Assembly: GCF_039679125.1 (NCBI RefSeq)
Contig: NZ_CP155551.1
Location: forward strand, 2,480,001 to 2,544,000
Direction: 5' to 3'
Length of the DNA stretch: 64,000 nt
DNA from: Blastococcus sp. HT6-4
Lineage (GTDB): Bacteria > Actinomycetota > Actinomycetes > Mycobacteriales > Geodermatophilaceae
In this document: piece after piece, positions 6,885-18,525 of the stretch
Layout of the letters: each line of letters starts with the position of its first letter
Position numbering within the stretch: the stretch's first letter is position 1
The notes under the pieces: model-generated
Seen by the model: only the letters and a program-made list of their open reading frames with translations
What the model was told of the DNA's origin: nothing
The model's database searches: none
Made by a program: the position numbers and the translations under genes

Positions 6885-8573
6885 GTGCGCACCACTCCCC
6901 CACGTTCTGCCCGGAGATCGCTCCTCGCCCTCGGGCTCGGCACGGCGCTCGTCGCCGGCGCCCTCGCCACCGCCGCCCCCGCGGCCGCCGGACCCGGGAA
7001 GGGGCACGGCAACGGGCACGGCAACGGGCACGGCAACGGCCCCGCCTACGGGGTCTCGGCCCCCAAGGTGGTGACGACCGACGACGGCAGGCTTCGCGGC
7101 TCCGTCGTCGACCGCAGCTACCGCACTTTCGAGGGCATCCCCTACGCCGCGGCGCCGGTCGGCGACCTGCGGTTCCGGCCCCCCGAGCCGGCGCAGGACT
7201 GGCGCGGGGTCCGCGACGCCAGAGAGCCCGGCAGCGCCTGCCCGCAGCTGCCGAGCGCGTCGAACCCCACGACGTCGGTGGACGAGGACTGCCTGTTCCT
7301 CAACGTCACGACCCCCGCGGGGCTCGACGCCGAGCGCGAGGACCTGCCGGTCATGGTCTGGATCCACGGCGGCTCCTGGCGGACCGGCAGCGGCGACCGC
7401 TACGACGCCGGCAAGCTCGCCGTCGAGGGCGACGTCGTCGTCGTCACGATCAACTACCGGCTCGGCCCGCTGGGCTTCCTGGCCCAGGAGGACCTCTCCG
7501 ACGCCATCGGGGACGTGGGCTCCGGCAGTGCCGGCCTGCTCGACCAGCAGGCCGCCCTGGAATGGGTCGAGGAGAACATCGACGCGTTCGGCGGGGACCC
7601 GGACAACGTCACCATCTTCGGCGAGTCGGCCGGTGCCTCCTCGGTGTGCGCGCAGCTCGCCGCGCCCGGCGCGGAGGGTCTGTTCGACAAGGCCATCGCG
7701 CAGAGCTACAGCTGCACCACCCGGTACGAGACGCTGGACGAGGCCGAGGCGGTCGGCGCCGGCGTGGCGGAGGACCTCGGGTGCGTCGGCGGCGACGTCG
7801 TCAGCTGCCTGGAGGACGCCTCGGTCGAGGAGCTGCTGGCCGCCTGGCCCAGCTCCGGCGGCCAGTTCGTCGTGGGCGGCTCCGCGCTCCCCCGCCAGCC
7901 GGCCGAGGTCATCGCCGCCGGGGACTGGAACCGGGTCCCGGTCATGCACGGCAACCTGCAGGACGAGAACACGCTGTTCACGCCCCTGCGCATCCCGTCG
8001 GACCAGTACGGGTACCTGCTCGACCCGGCGAACTACGAGGCCGTCCTGGGTGCCCGGTTCGGCTCCCTGGCCCCGGAGGTGGCCGCGCGCTACCCGCTCG
8101 CCGAGTACGGCTCCCCGCTGCGGGTGCTCGCCGCCATCGCCAGCGACACCGGCAGCGCGTTGTCGACCTGCGAGCACGTCGACGCCTACCAGGTGCTCGA
8201 CGCCTCGTACGGGTCGGCGGAGGTCTTCGCCTACCAGTTCCGCGACCAGGACGCCCCGGCCCTGGTGGACTTCCCCTTCCCGCCGAGCCTGTACGACGAG
8301 GGCGCGCAGCACGCCGGTGAGCTGCCCTACCTCTTCCCGAACCTGTTCGGCGGGCCGCTGACCGCCGAGCAGCAGGAGCTGTCGACGGCGATGGTCCGCT
8401 ACTGGACCAACTTCGCGGCCGACGGCGACCCGAACGGCGCAGGCGTCCGGACGTGGTTGCCCTACGCCGACGCGTCGTACGTCCAGGGTCTGGACGTCGA
8501 CTCCGCCGGCGGCATCGGGCCGGTCGACGTGGCCGCCGAGGCCAACTGCGAGTTCTGGGCCTCCCTGAACTGA
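6885..8573 (+). CDS. Secreted type-B carboxylesterase
   Basis: A 562-residue carboxylesterase/cholinesterase-type alpha/beta hydrolase. The N-terminus has a twin-arginine-containing basic stretch and an Ala/Leu hydrophobic core ending in AAPAAAG, a typical export signal. Right after it is a low-complexity segment with GHGN repeated three times. Family motifs follow: RTFEGIPYAAAPVGDLRF, EDCLFLNV, the oxyanion WIHGGSW and the nucleophile elbow FGESAGA (Ser about residue 248). The acid and histidine residues of the triad should lie in the C-terminal half. It would hydrolyse esters outside the cell; the natural substrate is unknown. It starts at GTG with a CTGGAGG site and is followed by a strong terminator, so it is a single-gene unit. 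Confidence 0.92.
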   Translation: MRTTPPRSARRSLLALGLGTALVAGALATAAPAAAGPGKGHGNGHGNGHGNGPAYGVSAPKVVTTDDGRLRGSVVDRSYRTFEGIPYAAAPVGDLRFRPPEPAQDWRGVRDAREPGSACPQLPSASNPTTSVDEDCLFLNVTTPAGLDAEREDLPVMVWIHGGSWRTGSGDRYDAGKLAVEGDVVVVTINYRLGPLGFLAQEDLSDAIGDVGSGSAGLLDQQAALEWVEENIDAFGGDPDNVTIFGESAGASSVCAQLAAPGAEGLFDKAIAQSYSCTTRYETLDEAEAVGAGVAEDLGCVGGDVVSCLEDASVEELLAAWPSSGGQFVVGGSALPRQPAEVIAAGDWNRVPVMHGNLQDENTLFTPLRIPSDQYGYLLDPANYEAVLGARFGSLAPEVAARYPLAEYGSPLRVLAAIASDTGSALSTCEHVDAYQVLDASYGSAEVFAYQFRDQDAPALVDFPFPPSLYDEGAQHAGELPYLFPNLFGGPLTAEQQELSTAMVRYWTNFAADGDPNGAGVRTWLPYADASYVQGLDVDSAGGIGPVDVAAEANCEFWASLN

Positions 8574-8587
8574 GCCGGCCACCCCGT

Positions 8588-8624
8588 ACCGGGCCCCGGG
8601 CAGCACCGCTGCCCGGGGCCCGGT
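8588..8624 (+). terminator. Strong terminator after the carboxylesterase
   Basis: A 16-base perfect stem (ACCGGGCCCCGGGCAG and its complement) closes a five-base loop 15 bases after the esterase stop codon. It has no long T-tract but is very stable. Confidence 0.75.
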
Positions 8625-8659
8625 CCTGTGTCCGGCACGGCCGCTGCGGGATACCGCAT

Positions 8660-8673
8660 CTACCAGCCGGTAG
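8660..8673. promoter_or_regulatory. Small palindrome upstream of the acyl-CoA dehydrogenase pair
   Basis: CTACC and GGTAG arms with a four-base centre sit 64 bases before the ATG of the first dehydrogenase. The layout suits a TetR/FadR-type operator, but no regulator gene is adjacent and the assignment is a guess. Confidence 0.25.
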
Positions 8674-8736
8674 CCCGTGTGGGATCGTCGGGGCACTACG
8701 TCGAGACGGCACTGCCGCCGTCAGGAATGAGGACCG

Positions 8737-9912
<1,176 letters not shown>

Positions 9913-9918
9913 TCTGAC

Positions 9919-11067
9919 GTGGACTTCACCTTCGACAGCGAGCAGAACGACCTCCGGGAGGCCGTGCGCGGTCTCCTCGAGCGCGCCTACGGCGACAGCG
10001 AGGCGCGCCGCAAGGTGGTCGGCAACGACCCGGGCTTCGACGAGAAGACCTGGTCGCGGCTGGCCGAGATGGGCCTGCTGGGCCTGCCCTTCGCCGAGGA
10101 GCACGGCGGCATGGGCGCCGGCCCGATCGAGGTGGCGATCGTCGCCGAGGAGATCGGCCGGGTCATCGCCCCCGAGCCGTTCATCGAGGCGGTCGTGCTG
10201 GCCGGTGGGCTGATCGCCGCCGTCGGCACCGACGCGCAGAAGGGCGAGCTCCTGGCCGCCGTCGCCGAGGGCACCACGGTGCCCGCCTTCGCGCACGCGG
10301 AGATCGGGACGCGGTGGAGCGCCTCGGCGTCGGCGGTCACGGCCACGCAGGCCGGCGACGGCTGGACGCTGTCCGGCGTCAAGGAGCCGGTGCCCACGGG
10401 CGCCCGCGCCGACGTCCTCGTCGTCTCCGCCGTCGTCGACGGCGGCACCGGGCTCTTCGTGGTGCAGGGGGACGCGGCGGGCCTGACCCGCACCGGCTAC
10501 CGCACGCACGACGGCACCCGCGCGGCGAACGTGCGCTTCGACGGCACCCCGGCGACCCTGCTGGGGGCCGGCGGCGACCAGACCGCGGCGATCGAGCGCG
10601 CGCTGGCCGAGGCGCGCATCGCCTACAGCCACGAGGCGATCGGCGCCATGGACACCGCGCTGCGGACCACCGCCGAGTACCTCAAGACCCGCAAGCAGTT
10701 CGGGGTCACGCTGAACAAGTTCCAGACGCTGACGCACCGCGCAGCGGACATGTACGTGTCCCTGGAACTGGCCCGCAGCACCGCGCTGTGGGCGTCGATG
10801 GTGCAGGACGCCGGTGGCGACGTCCTCTCCGCGGCCGACCGCGCCCGGCTGCAGACCAGCCGCGCCGGCCGGCACGTGGGCAAGGAGGCCATCCAGCTGC
10901 ACGGCGGTATCGGCGTGACGGCGGAGTACTCCGTCGGGCACTACACCAGCCGGCTCACCGCGATCGACCACCTGCTCGGCGACGGCGACTTCGCCGCGGC
11001 CCGGCTGGCCCGCACCGTGGCCGACCAGGAGACCGTCGACCCGCTGGGCGCTCCGTACACGGGCTGA
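9919..11067 (+). CDS. Acyl-CoA dehydrogenase, small-subunit type (PimD-like)
   Basis: A 382-residue partner of the preceding dehydrogenase. It keeps the overall fold (MDFTFDSEQNDLREAVRGLLE at the N-terminus, RKQFGVTLNKFQTLTHRAADMYV for FAD contacts, LHGGIGVTAEYSVGHY near the end), but the substrate loop is degenerate and neither usual catalytic glutamate position is clearly filled. In mycobacterial FadE pairs one subunit supplies the catalytic base and the other completes the FAD site, which fits this arrangement. The GTG start lies six bases after the upstream stop, so the two are co-transcribed. A double hairpin terminates the unit. Confidence 0.88.
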   Translation: MDFTFDSEQNDLREAVRGLLERAYGDSEARRKVVGNDPGFDEKTWSRLAEMGLLGLPFAEEHGGMGAGPIEVAIVAEEIGRVIAPEPFIEAVVLAGGLIAAVGTDAQKGELLAAVAEGTTVPAFAHAEIGTRWSASASAVTATQAGDGWTLSGVKEPVPTGARADVLVVSAVVDGGTGLFVVQGDAAGLTRTGYRTHDGTRAANVRFDGTPATLLGAGGDQTAAIERALAEARIAYSHEAIGAMDTALRTTAEYLKTRKQFGVTLNKFQTLTHRAADMYVSLELARSTALWASMVQDAGGDVLSAADRARLQTSRAGRHVGKEAIQLHGGIGVTAEYSVGHYTSRLTAIDHLLGDGDFAAARLARTVADQETVDPLGAPYTG

Positions 11068-11091
11068 GCGAGGGCCCTCCCAGGGCCTGCG

Positions 11092-11131
11092 GCGGAGCCC
11101 CGTCCCCCTTCTCCGGGGGGCGGGGCTCCGC
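11092..11131. terminator. Terminator hairpin between the dehydrogenase operon and the HDOD gene
   Basis: GCGGAGCCCCG pairs perfectly with CGGGGCTCCGC and the inner C-run and G-run extend the stem. It lies 24 bases after the dehydrogenase stop, in the gap between convergent genes. Confidence 0.7.
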
Positions 11132-11148
11132 TGCGTCCCACGCAGGTC

Positions 11149-11168
11149 GGGCGGCTCCGGAGCCGCCC
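11149..11168. terminator. Second hairpin, probably terminating the HDOD gene
   Basis: A 20-base perfect palindrome (GGGCGGCTCC followed by its complement) ends six bases from the HDOD stop codon. With the neighbouring hairpin it forms a back-to-back terminator pair for convergent transcripts. Confidence 0.5.
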
Positions 11169-11174
11169 TCGCCC

Positions 11175-12011
11175 TCAGTCGCCCAGCATCGCGCGGCGCA
11201 GCTCGTCGGCGTCGGCCCGCACCTTGTCGAGCACGGGCACCAGGTCGTCCTCCCGCAGCTGCCCGTAGGTGAGCCGGACGATGGGCACGGCGTCGTAGCC
11301 CTCCGTGGTGAGCCGCGCCGCCACCTCGAAGGCCGCCCGCAGCAGCCCGCCCTCCGGCGAGGTGTAGTCGTCCACGACGTTCAGCCGGCCGGTCATGCCG
11401 TGCGGGAAGCCCCACTGCTCGAGGGCGACGGCGGTCAGCCGCAGGCTGTTGATGCCGTAGCGGCGGAGCTCGGCGGTGCGCCGTCCGGAGAAGTCGGCGT
11501 GCCCGGCGACCAGCTCGCCGTACCCGTCCGGGTCGTTGTGGTGCAGCAGCGCCGCACCCATCTGGGCCAGCAGACCGATGCACAGCGCGTCCTGCGGGCG
11601 CTCACCGAAGCGGGGGGCCAGCGTCGAGGCGGCCAGCGCGAGGCTCGTCGTGACGTCCCAGAAGTCCTCCGGCAGCCGGGCCTCGTCGTCGAGTTCGGTC
11701 AACGCCACGGTGGCCATGGTCCGCACCGTGGTGAAGCCGACGACGGTGACGGCGAACTGCAGGGAGGTCACCCGCCCGCGCATGCCGAAGTAGGCGGAGT
11801 TGGCCAGCTTCATCACCCGGCTGGCGAGGGCGACGTCGGAGGCCAGGATCCGGGAGAGGACCGTGGCGCTGGTGTCCTCGGAGTTGGCGACGGAGACGAT
11901 CTGCGCCGCGACGGGCCGCTGCGCGGCCATCGTGTCGATGCTCGCCAGCACCTTCTCCAGGTCGAAGACGGGTGCCCCCTCGGCGCGGGGCGTGAGCTGG
12001 GTGACGGTCAT
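11175..12011 (-). CDS. HDOD-domain signalling protein
   Basis: A 278-residue protein with one HDOD domain (about residues 15-215), recognised from [61 protein letters not shown] and the QWGFPHGM segment. HDOD domains resemble HD hydrolases but usually lack catalytic metal ligands and act as output or scaffold modules. The ATG overlaps the stop of the upstream GGDEF-EAL gene by four bases, so the two are co-translated and likely act together in one c-di-GMP circuit. The target pathway is not evident. Confidence 0.9.
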   Translation of the reverse strand: MTVTQLTPRAEGAPVFDLEKVLASIDTMAAQRPVAAQIVSVANSEDTSATVLSRILASDVALASRVMKLANSAYFGMRGRVTSLQFAVTVVGFTTVRTMATVALTELDDEARLPEDFWDVTTSLALAASTLAPRFGERPQDALCIGLLAQMGAALLHHNDPDGYGELVAGHADFSGRRTAELRRYGINSLRLTAVALEQWGFPHGMTGRLNVVDDYTSPEGGLLRAAFEVAARLTTEGYDAVPIVRLTYGQLREDDLVPVLDKVRADADELRRAMLGD

Positions 12012-14083
12012 CGGGTGCTCTCTCCGTGGGACGAGAACCAGGTGGCGGTCTGCCGCCCGGTCATGGGCTCGCTGAGGCTGAACCCCTGCAGGTAGGTGGC
12101 GCCCAGGCGGACGAGTTCCGCGGCCTGCTCCGGCGTCTCGACGCCCTCGGCGACGGTGCTCAGGTCGAGGCTGCGGGCCAGGGCGATGACGGCGGAGGCG
12201 ATCTCGGCGTAGCCGTGCGCGAGCTCGGCCACGAACGAGCGGTCCACCTTCAGGCAGTCCACCGGCAGGTGACGCAGGTAGGCCAGGGACGAGTAGCCGG
12301 TGCCGAAGTCGTCGATGGCCAGCTCGACGCCGAGGTCGCGCAGCTGGTGCAGGACCCGGCGCGCGGAGTCCGGGTCCTTCATCAGAGCCGACTCGGTGAT
12401 CTCGACGGAGATGCGCGACGCAGCGAGGCCGTGCCGCTCGAGGGCCTCGGCCACCTGCGGCGGCAGGTTGGCGTCGAGCTGCGGCGCCGAGACGTTCACG
12501 TTCGCCCGCGGCGGCGCGGCCGGGCCCACCATCCGGTCCCACTCGGCCAGCTGACGGCAGGTCTCGTCGAGCACGAGCAGCCCGAGTGCCGGGACGAGCC
12601 CGCTCTCCTCCGCCAGCGGCACGAACACCGCCGGGCTGATCGGGCCCCGCTCGGCGTGGGTCCAGCGCGCCAGCGCCTCGACCGCGACGGGCCGCCCGTC
12701 GGCCGCGTCGAAGATCGGCTGGTACAGGAGCGTGATCTCCCGTCGCTCGATGGCGTCACGCAGCTCGGCGACCAGGCGCAGCTTGTCGCGGGCGTTCTCG
12801 CGGGCCTGCTGGTCCAGGACGGTGATCCGCCCCTTGCCACCCGCCTTGGCCTGGTACATCGCGATGTCGCAGTCGCGGATCAGCTCGTCGGCCGAGGTGT
12901 GCTCCTCCGTCTGCACGGTGACGCCGACGCTGGCGTAGGGCCGCACGTCGACGCCGCCCAGGCGGACCGGCCGGGCCAGCTCCACCGAGATCCGCTCCGC
13001 GAGCGCGACGGCCGCCGGCTGGTCGACGTCCTCGCACACCACCACGAACTCGTCGCCGCCGAACCGGGCCACGAGGTCACCGGGGCGCACCGCCGTGCAC
13101 AGCCGGGTGGCCACCTCGACCAGCAGCTCGTCACCGGCGGTGTGCCCCAGGGAGTCGTTGACGACCTTGAAGTTGTCGAGGTCCAGGAAGAGGCAGGCCA
13201 GCGCACCGCGTCCCGGGCCGAACCGCTCCGCGACGTACTGGGCCAGCAGTGTCCGGTTGGGCAGGCCGGTGAGCGGATCGTGGTTGGCCTGGTGGGCGAG
13301 CCTGGCCTCGAAGGCCAGCCGGTCGGTGATGTCCTCGATCGTCCCGACGAAGCCGGCCCCCACGCCGGGGGTGAACAGGTGGGCGAAGCGGATGACCGTG
13401 GTGCGGACGGTGCCGTCCTGGCGCAGCAGCCGCGCCTGGGTCTCGACCTCACCGCCGTCCAGCGCGGCCGAGACCCGCTCGATGACGGTGTCGAGGTCGT
13501 CCTCGTGGACGGTGTCGATCCAGCCGGTGCCCAGCAGCTGCTCGGCGCGGCGGCCGACCAGGCTGCAGAACGCGTCGTTCACGTGGGCCAGCCGCATCCC
13601 CTGCTCGGAGAGCAGCGTGGGCACCGGAGAGCGCTCGGTCAGCGTGGAGAAGCGACGCTCGTGGGCATCGGCGGTGGCCCGCAGGGCCCGCTCCTGCTCG
13701 TTGGTGGCGGAGACGATGCGGATGGTCCACATCCGGCCGCTGGGGGCCGGTGTCGTCGTGACCAGCGCCTCCACGGTGGCGCCGCTGGCCATCCGCACGG
13801 GCAGGGTCATCCGCGCGGTGCGCTCCCGCCGCAGCAGCAGCCTGAGCCCACCGCCGCCGAGGGAGGGGAACAGCTGGTCGACCGGGAGGGCGCGCAGGTC
13901 GTCCAGGCCGTAGCCCAGCAGGTCGACCGCGCCGGCGTTCCCCCAGCTCAGGCGGGGACGACCGGCCACCATCTCCGCGACCACCAGCGCGAGGTTGTCG
14001 CTGACGCTGGCGCTGTAGAAGACCGAGGACACGATCTCCGGTGGGACGCGGTCGTCGTCGGCAGCGCTGACTGTGACGGACAC
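12008..14083 (-). CDS. PAS-GGDEF-EAL bifunctional c-di-GMP enzyme
   Basis: A 691-residue protein: an N-terminal PAS-like region (to about 130), a PAS domain with [20 protein letters not shown] (about 145-260), GGDEF and EAL. The active motif FGGDEF is intact and RPGD five residues upstream is a proper inhibitory I-site. The EAL part keeps [35 protein letters not shown] and EGVET, so both diguanylate cyclase and phosphodiesterase activities are possible. No membrane segment is seen; the PAS domains probably sense an internal cue. The GTG at 14083 is chosen because AAGGAGGGG precedes it; the frame could extend to 14218 but without such a site. It overlaps the HDOD gene by four bases. Confidence 0.93.
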   Translation of the reverse strand: MSVTVSAADDDRVPPEIVSSVFYSASVSDNLALVVAEMVAGRPRLSWGNAGAVDLLGYGLDDLRALPVDQLFPSLGGGGLRLLLRRERTARMTLPVRMASGATVEALVTTTPAPSGRMWTIRIVSATNEQERALRATADAHERRFSTLTERSPVPTLLSEQGMRLAHVNDAFCSLVGRRAEQLLGTGWIDTVHEDDLDTVIERVSAALDGGEVETQARLLRQDGTVRTTVIRFAHLFTPGVGAGFVGTIEDITDRLAFEARLAHQANHDPLTGLPNRTLLAQYVAERFGPGRGALACLFLDLDNFKVVNDSLGHTAGDELLVEVATRLCTAVRPGDLVARFGGDEFVVVCEDVDQPAAVALAERISVELARPVRLGGVDVRPYASVGVTVQTEEHTSADELIRDCDIAMYQAKAGGKGRITVLDQQARENARDKLRLVAELRDAIERREITLLYQPIFDAADGRPVAVEALARWTHAERGPISPAVFVPLAEESGLVPALGLLVLDETCRQLAEWDRMVGPAAPPRANVNVSAPQLDANLPPQVAEALERHGLAASRISVEITESALMKDPDSARRVLHQLRDLGVELAIDDFGTGYSSLAYLRHLPVDCLKVDRSFVAELAHGYAEIASAVIALARSLDLSTVAEGVETPEQAAELVRLGATYLQGFSLSEPMTGRQTATWFSSHGESTR

Positions 14084-14387
14084 GGTCTTCCCCTCCTTGC
14101 TCGGCGTCCCTGGTTCGGACCCGCCAGAGAGGTTCTTCGGCCGATCCGGGGGACGCCCACCCCCATCCGGGCGGCGCGCACCCCGTTCGGGTGGAGCCCG
14201 CCGCCGACTCCCCGGCAATTCCTCACCGATGCGCGGCCGGGCACGTGCGGTCGGTCACATCTCCGGATCCATCAGCCGGAACCGTCCGTTAACAGGCAAG
14301 ATCCACCCGATCCACCGAGCACCGCGAACGACCCCACCACTGGCGAGCAGGCAACGAGGCCTGCCCACCGAGGATTGGAGCGCCACG
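14084..14387. other. Intergenic region between divergent GGDEF-EAL and pntA genes
   Basis: These 304 bases must contain the promoters of both genes. The AAGGAGGGG ribosome site of the minus-strand gene is at its left end and TTGGAG lies about nine bases before pntA. The part from about 14215 to 14320 is less GC-rich (it includes GTTAAC near 14288) and is the likeliest promoter location, but no confident -35/-10 pair can be named. No further gene is seen. Confidence 0.5.
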
Positions 14388-15965
14388 ATGCAGATCGGAG
14401 TCCCGCGCGAGACGCGGCCCCGCGAGACACGGGTGTCCGCGACACCGGCGACCGTGAAGCGGCTCGTGTCGCTGGGGTACGACGTCGTGGTCGAGGGCGG
14501 GGCCGGTGCGGCCAGCAGCTTTCCCGACCACGCCTACGCCGACGCGGGCGCTCGGATCGGCTCGACCGACGAGGCGTGGGGGGCCGACGTCGTCCTGCGG
14601 GTGAACGCCCCCGCGATCGGGGAGATCGGCCGCCTGCGCGACGGCGCCACGCTGATCAGCCTGCTCTCCCCGGCGCTGAACACCGAACTGGTCGACGCGC
14701 TCGCCGCCCGGCCGATCACCGTGCTCGCGATGGACGCCGTCCCCCGGATCTCCCGGGCGCAGTCGATGGACGTGCTGTCCTCGATGGCGAACATCGCCGG
14801 CTACCGGGCCGTCGTCGAGGCCGCCCACGTGTTCGGCCGGTTCTTCACCGGGCAGGTGACGGCGGCGGGCAAGGTGCCGCCGGCCACGGTGCTCGTCGCC
14901 GGGGCCGGCGTGGCCGGGCTCGCGGCGATCGGCGCGGCGAGCAGCCTGGGGGCGATCGTGCGGGCGACCGACGTCCGCCCCGAGGTCGCCGAGCAGGTCC
15001 GTTCGCTCGGCGGGGAGTACGTCGCCGTGCCCGCCGCGGAGGCCCAGGTCAGCACCGACGGGTACGCCCGCGAGATGAGCGAGGACTTCAACCGCCGCGC
15101 GGCGCAGATGTACGCCGAGCAGGCCGGGCAGGTCGACATCATCATCACGACCGCGCTGATCCCGGGCCGGCCGGCGCCCCGGCTGATCACCGAGGAGATG
15201 GTCGCCTCGATGCGGCCGGGGTCGGTCATCGTCGACATGGCCGCCGCGCAGGGCGGGAACGTCGCCGGCTCGGTGCCCGACGAGATCGTCGTGACCGCCA
15301 ACGGCGTCTCGATCATCGGCTACACCGACCTGCCGGGGCGGCTGCCCGCCCAGGCCTCCCAGCTCTACGGCACCAACCTGGTCAACCTGCTCACCCTGCT
15401 CACCCCGGGCAAGGACGGCCGGCTGGTCCTGGACTTCGACGACGTCGTGCAGCGGGCCATCACCGTCGTGCGCGCGGGCGAGAAGACCTGGCCCCCACCG
15501 CCGGTGCAGGTGTCGGCCGCGCCGGCGCCGGCCGCGCCGCCCGCGCCGCCGGCCGGCGCCACCGCCGGTGCGCCCAGCGTGCCCGCGAAGACGCCGGCGC
15601 CCGCGCGACGGTTCGCGCTGGTCGGTCTGGGTGCCGCGCTGCTGTTCCTGCTGACCGCCTTCTCGCCGAACGAGCTGGTGCAGCACTTCACCGTGTTCGC
15701 CCTCGCCGTCGTCGTCGGCTTCTACGTCATCGGGCACGTGCACCACGCGCTGCACACCCCGCTGATGTCGGTGACCAACGCGATCTCCGGGATCATCGTG
15801 GTCGGCGCGCTGCTGCAGCTGAGCAGCGACGACGGCGTCGTGCAGGCGCTCGCCTTCGTCGCCACCCTCGTGGCCAGCATCAACGTCTTCGGCGGCTTCG
15901 CCGTCACCCGCCGCATGCTGGGGATGTTCTCCCGCGGCCCGAGCGTGAAGGGCGCGGCCCGATGA
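14388..15965 (+). CDS. pntA: NAD(P) transhydrogenase alpha subunit, full-length form
   Basis: A 525-residue proton-translocating transhydrogenase subunit. Residues 1 to about 375 form the NAD(H)-binding domain I ([20 protein letters not shown], the Rossmann motif [20 protein letters not shown], the [12 protein letters not shown] loop). An Ala/Pro linker (about 385-415) leads to three or four membrane helices ([17 protein letters not shown] through [19 protein letters not shown]). In E. coli the alpha chain has the same one-piece layout; many other bacteria and Mycobacterium split it into PntAA and PntAB. The ATG at 14388 starts the typical MQIGVPRE sequence; the longer frame to 14073 is rejected. 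The stop overlaps pntB (ATGA). Confidence 0.95.
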   Translation: MQIGVPRETRPRETRVSATPATVKRLVSLGYDVVVEGGAGAASSFPDHAYADAGARIGSTDEAWGADVVLRVNAPAIGEIGRLRDGATLISLLSPALNTELVDALAARPITVLAMDAVPRISRAQSMDVLSSMANIAGYRAVVEAAHVFGRFFTGQVTAAGKVPPATVLVAGAGVAGLAAIGAASSLGAIVRATDVRPEVAEQVRSLGGEYVAVPAAEAQVSTDGYAREMSEDFNRRAAQMYAEQAGQVDIIITTALIPGRPAPRLITEEMVASMRPGSVIVDMAAAQGGNVAGSVPDEIVVTANGVSIIGYTDLPGRLPAQASQLYGTNLVNLLTLLTPGKDGRLVLDFDDVVQRAITVVRAGEKTWPPPPVQVSAAPAPAAPPAPPAGATAGAPSVPAKTPAPARRFALVGLGAALLFLLTAFSPNELVQHFTVFALAVVVGFYVIGHVHHALHTPLMSVTNAISGIIVVGALLQLSSDDGVVQALAFVATLVASINVFGGFAVTRRMLGMFSRGPSVKGAAR

Positions 15966-17368
15966 CCGCCGTCTCCGCCGCCTACGCGGCCTACATCGTC
16001 GCCGGCCTGCTGTTCATCCTCAGCCTCGCCGGTCTGTCGAAGCACGAGACCGCCAAGGCGGGCAACACCTACGGCATCGCCGGCATGGCGATCGCGCTGG
16101 CGGCCACCATCGGCGTGGCCACCCGCTCCATCTCCGCGGTCGGGCTCACGCTGCTCGTCCTCGCCGTCGCGATCGGCGCGGCCATCGGGCTCTGGCGCGC
16201 CCGCAAGGTCGAGATGACCGGCATGCCGGAGCTCATCGCGCTGCTGCACAGCTTCGTCGGCCTGGCCGCCGTCCTCGTCGGCTGGAACGGCTACCTCTCA
16301 GTCGAGGGCGCCGAGGGCGGCTCGGTGCTCACCGGCGCCGAGGCCGGTATCCACTCCGGCGAGGTGGTCGTCGGCGTGTTCATCGGCGCGGTCACCTTCA
16401 CCGGCTCGATCGTGGCCTTCCTGAAGCTGTCGGCGCGGATCAAGAGCAACCCGCTGATGCTGCCGGGCCACAACTGGCTGAACCTGGGCGCGCTGGCGCT
16501 GTTCGCGGTGCTGACCGTCGTCTTCGTCGCCGAGCCGAGCCTGCCCGTGCTGGCGCTGGTCACGGTGCTCGCGCTGGCGCTGGGCTGGCACCTGGTCGCC
16601 TCGATCGGCGGCGGCGACATGCCGGTCGTCGTCTCGATGCTCAACAGCTACTCCGGCTGGGCCGCCGCCGCCTCGGGCTTCCTGCTGGGCAACGACCTGC
16701 TGATCATCACCGGTGCGCTGGTCGGCTCCTCGGGTGCCTACCTCTCCTACATCATGTGCAAGGCGATGAACCGGTCGTTCCTGTCGGTGATCGCCGGCGG
16801 GTTCGGCAACGAGGGCAGCGCCGTCGCCTCCGACGTCGACTACGGCGAGCACACGGAGATCACCGCCGAGGAGACCGCCGAGCTGCTGCGGGACGCGAAG
16901 TCCGTCGTCATCACGCCCGGCTACGGCATGGCCGTCGCGCAGGCGCAGGGCCCGGTGGCGACCCTGACCCGCACGCTCACCGAGCGCGGCGTCGAGGTGC
17001 GCTTCGGCATCCACCCGGTCGCCGGGCGGCTGCCCGGGCACATGAACGTGCTGCTGGCCGAGGCGAAGGTCCCGTACGACGTGGTCCTCGAGATGGACGA
17101 GATCAACGACGACCTCGCCACGACCTCCGTCGTCCTGGTCATCGGCGCCAACGACACGGTGAACCCCGCCGCCACCGACGACCCCGGCAGCCCGATCGCC
17201 GGAATGCCGGTGTTGCGCGTGTGGGAGGCCGAGCACGTCATCGTGTTCAAGCGGTCGATGAACACCGGCTACGCCGGCGTGCAGAACCCGCTGTTCTTCC
17301 GGGACAACACCCAGATGCTCTTCGGGGACGCCCGCGAGCGGGTGGAGGACATCCTCCGGGCGCTCTGA
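15962..17368 (+). CDS. pntB: NAD(P) transhydrogenase beta subunit
   Basis: A 468-residue integral membrane protein. The first about 265 residues contain eight or nine hydrophobic helices. The last about 180 form the NADP(H)-binding domain III, with the fingerprint [49 protein letters not shown] and the terminal [12 protein letters not shown]. With PntA it couples hydride transfer from NADH to NADP+ to inward proton flow and supplies NADPH. The start overlaps the pntA stop by four bases. A hairpin follows immediately after the stop codon. Confidence 0.96.
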   Translation: MTAVSAAYAAYIVAGLLFILSLAGLSKHETAKAGNTYGIAGMAIALAATIGVATRSISAVGLTLLVLAVAIGAAIGLWRARKVEMTGMPELIALLHSFVGLAAVLVGWNGYLSVEGAEGGSVLTGAEAGIHSGEVVVGVFIGAVTFTGSIVAFLKLSARIKSNPLMLPGHNWLNLGALALFAVLTVVFVAEPSLPVLALVTVLALALGWHLVASIGGGDMPVVVSMLNSYSGWAAAASGFLLGNDLLIITGALVGSSGAYLSYIMCKAMNRSFLSVIAGGFGNEGSAVASDVDYGEHTEITAEETAELLRDAKSVVITPGYGMAVAQAQGPVATLTRTLTERGVEVRFGIHPVAGRLPGHMNVLLAEAKVPYDVVLEMDEINDDLATTSVVLVIGANDTVNPAATDDPGSPIAGMPVLRVWEAEHVIVFKRSMNTGYAGVQNPLFFRDNTQMLFGDARERVEDILRAL

Positions 17369-17397
17369 GGGGCCGGTCGGCGGCCGACCGCGGCCCC
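17369..17397 (+). terminator. Hairpin directly after pntB
   Basis: GGGGCC pairs with GGCCCC around an inner GGTCGG/CCGACC stem, starting at the first base after the pntB stop codon. It is a stable GC-rich hairpin without a T-tract. Confidence 0.55.
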
Positions 17398-17732
17398 CGG
17401 GTGGGCGCGCGCGACCCCCCGCCGGCTCATGGTGCGGGGCCCGGCACCTGCCGGCCGTCCACGGGTGGGTACGCGGCGTCGTTCACCACGGCCGCCCGGG
17501 CCTGCCCGCCTCCGGTCGACCGCCGGTCCGGCGCGAGCGACGCGCCACGCCGTCCCCGGTCGGCCCGGCGGCGGCAGGGCCACCGGACTGACTATGATTG
17601 CCCCTGCGCGTCACACAGCCGGCGTGCGCCCGGGCCTCTCGCCCGTCCCGGAGGACCCCTGGAACAGACGGGGGTCCGTCCCCCACCGCCGGCACGCTTC
17701 GTCCGGTTACAAGCCCACACGGAGTACCGCGC
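17398..17732 (+). promoter_or_regulatory. Long upstream region of the GAF-ANTAR gene
   Basis: This 335-base gap contains one AT-rich island, TATGAT at 17594-17599, which could be the -10 of the downstream gene, but no good -35 partner is seen. If transcription starts just after it, the leader is about 125 bases long. CGGAG before GTG 17733 is the ribosome site. No further gene is supported. Confidence 0.35.
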
Positions 17733-18452
17733 GTGACGTACCCCGACGACGAGATCTCGGTCGTCCAACCGGCCTTCGATGAGCTGGCACGGCTCTCGTT
17801 CGCCGAGCACTCGCTGGAATCGGTCCTGCACAAGGTGACCGAGCTGGCAACCCGCATCCTCCCCGGTCAGCCGATCGCCTCGGTGACGATCGTCGCCGAC
17901 GGCCGGCCCAGCACGGTGGCCGCGAGCGGCGACCTCGCCGTGCGGCTGGACGAGGTGCAGTACCGCCTCGGTTCGGGCCCGTGCCTGACGGCGGCGGCGT
18001 CCGGCCGGCCGGCCGGGATCACCGACACGCACACCGACGGGACCTGGGCGGACTTCGCCGCGGAGGCCGCAGCCGCGGGCTGCGACAGCGTGCTCTCCTA
18101 CCCGCTGCCGGTGCAGGAGCGGGTGGTCGGCGCGATGAACGTCTACGCGCGCGGGCTCTCGGCCTCCGACGACCGCACGCACGGTCTGGTCTCCCGCCTG
18201 GCCGCGTACGCCGTCGGTCCGGTGTCGAACATGTACCTCTACGAGACCGCGGTCGAGCGGGCCGAGCACCTGGAGGCCGCGCTGGAGTACCGGGCGGTGA
18301 TCGACCAGGCCAAGGGCATCCTCATGGAGCGGCACAAGCTGACCGCCGACCAGGCGTTCCAGCTGCTGGCCCGGGTGTCGATGGAGACCAACACCAAGCT
18401 GCGTGACGTGGCGGCCGAGTTCGTGTTGACCGGGGAGCTGCGGGAGCGCTGA
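17733..18452 (+). CDS. GAF-ANTAR RNA-binding regulator
   Basis: A 239-residue protein. The GAF sensor domain covers about residues 15-165 (YRLGSGPCLTAAASGRP, SVLSYPLPVQERVVGAMNVYA). The ANTAR domain covers about 180-235 (ALEYRAVIDQAKGILMERHKLTADQAFQLLARVSMETNTKLRDVA, shown here in overlapping parts only). ANTAR domains bind paired hexanucleotide-loop hairpins in transcripts and prevent termination. The GTG at 17733 is chosen because CGGAG lies at good spacing and the protein then begins directly with the sensor; the frame is open back to 17598. No kinase is adjacent, so signal input through the GAF domain is likely. Its target transcripts are unknown. Confidence 0.88.
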   Translation: MTYPDDEISVVQPAFDELARLSFAEHSLESVLHKVTELATRILPGQPIASVTIVADGRPSTVAASGDLAVRLDEVQYRLGSGPCLTAAASGRPAGITDTHTDGTWADFAAEAAAAGCDSVLSYPLPVQERVVGAMNVYARGLSASDDRTHGLVSRLAAYAVGPVSNMYLYETAVERAEHLEAALEYRAVIDQAKGILMERHKLTADQAFQLLARVSMETNTKLRDVAAEFVLTGELRER

Positions 18453-18525
18453 GCCGGCGGTTCCTCCCCCGCCGGGATCCGCGAGTCGGCTTGCGCGCCG
18501 GACACCGGTCCCCGACGGTGGCCAC

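Noticed and set aside
12026-15961. Upstream two-thirds of a 1780-codon plus-strand frame that ends in pntB
   Set aside because: Only the part from 15962 is PntB. The rest lies opposite the GGDEF-EAL gene or in another frame of pntA and has no domain.
17598-17732. N-terminal extension of the GAF-ANTAR protein from ATG 17598
   Set aside because: The extension has poor codon bias and Pro/Arg-rich content; the GTG at 17733 has a ribosome site and begins at the domain.
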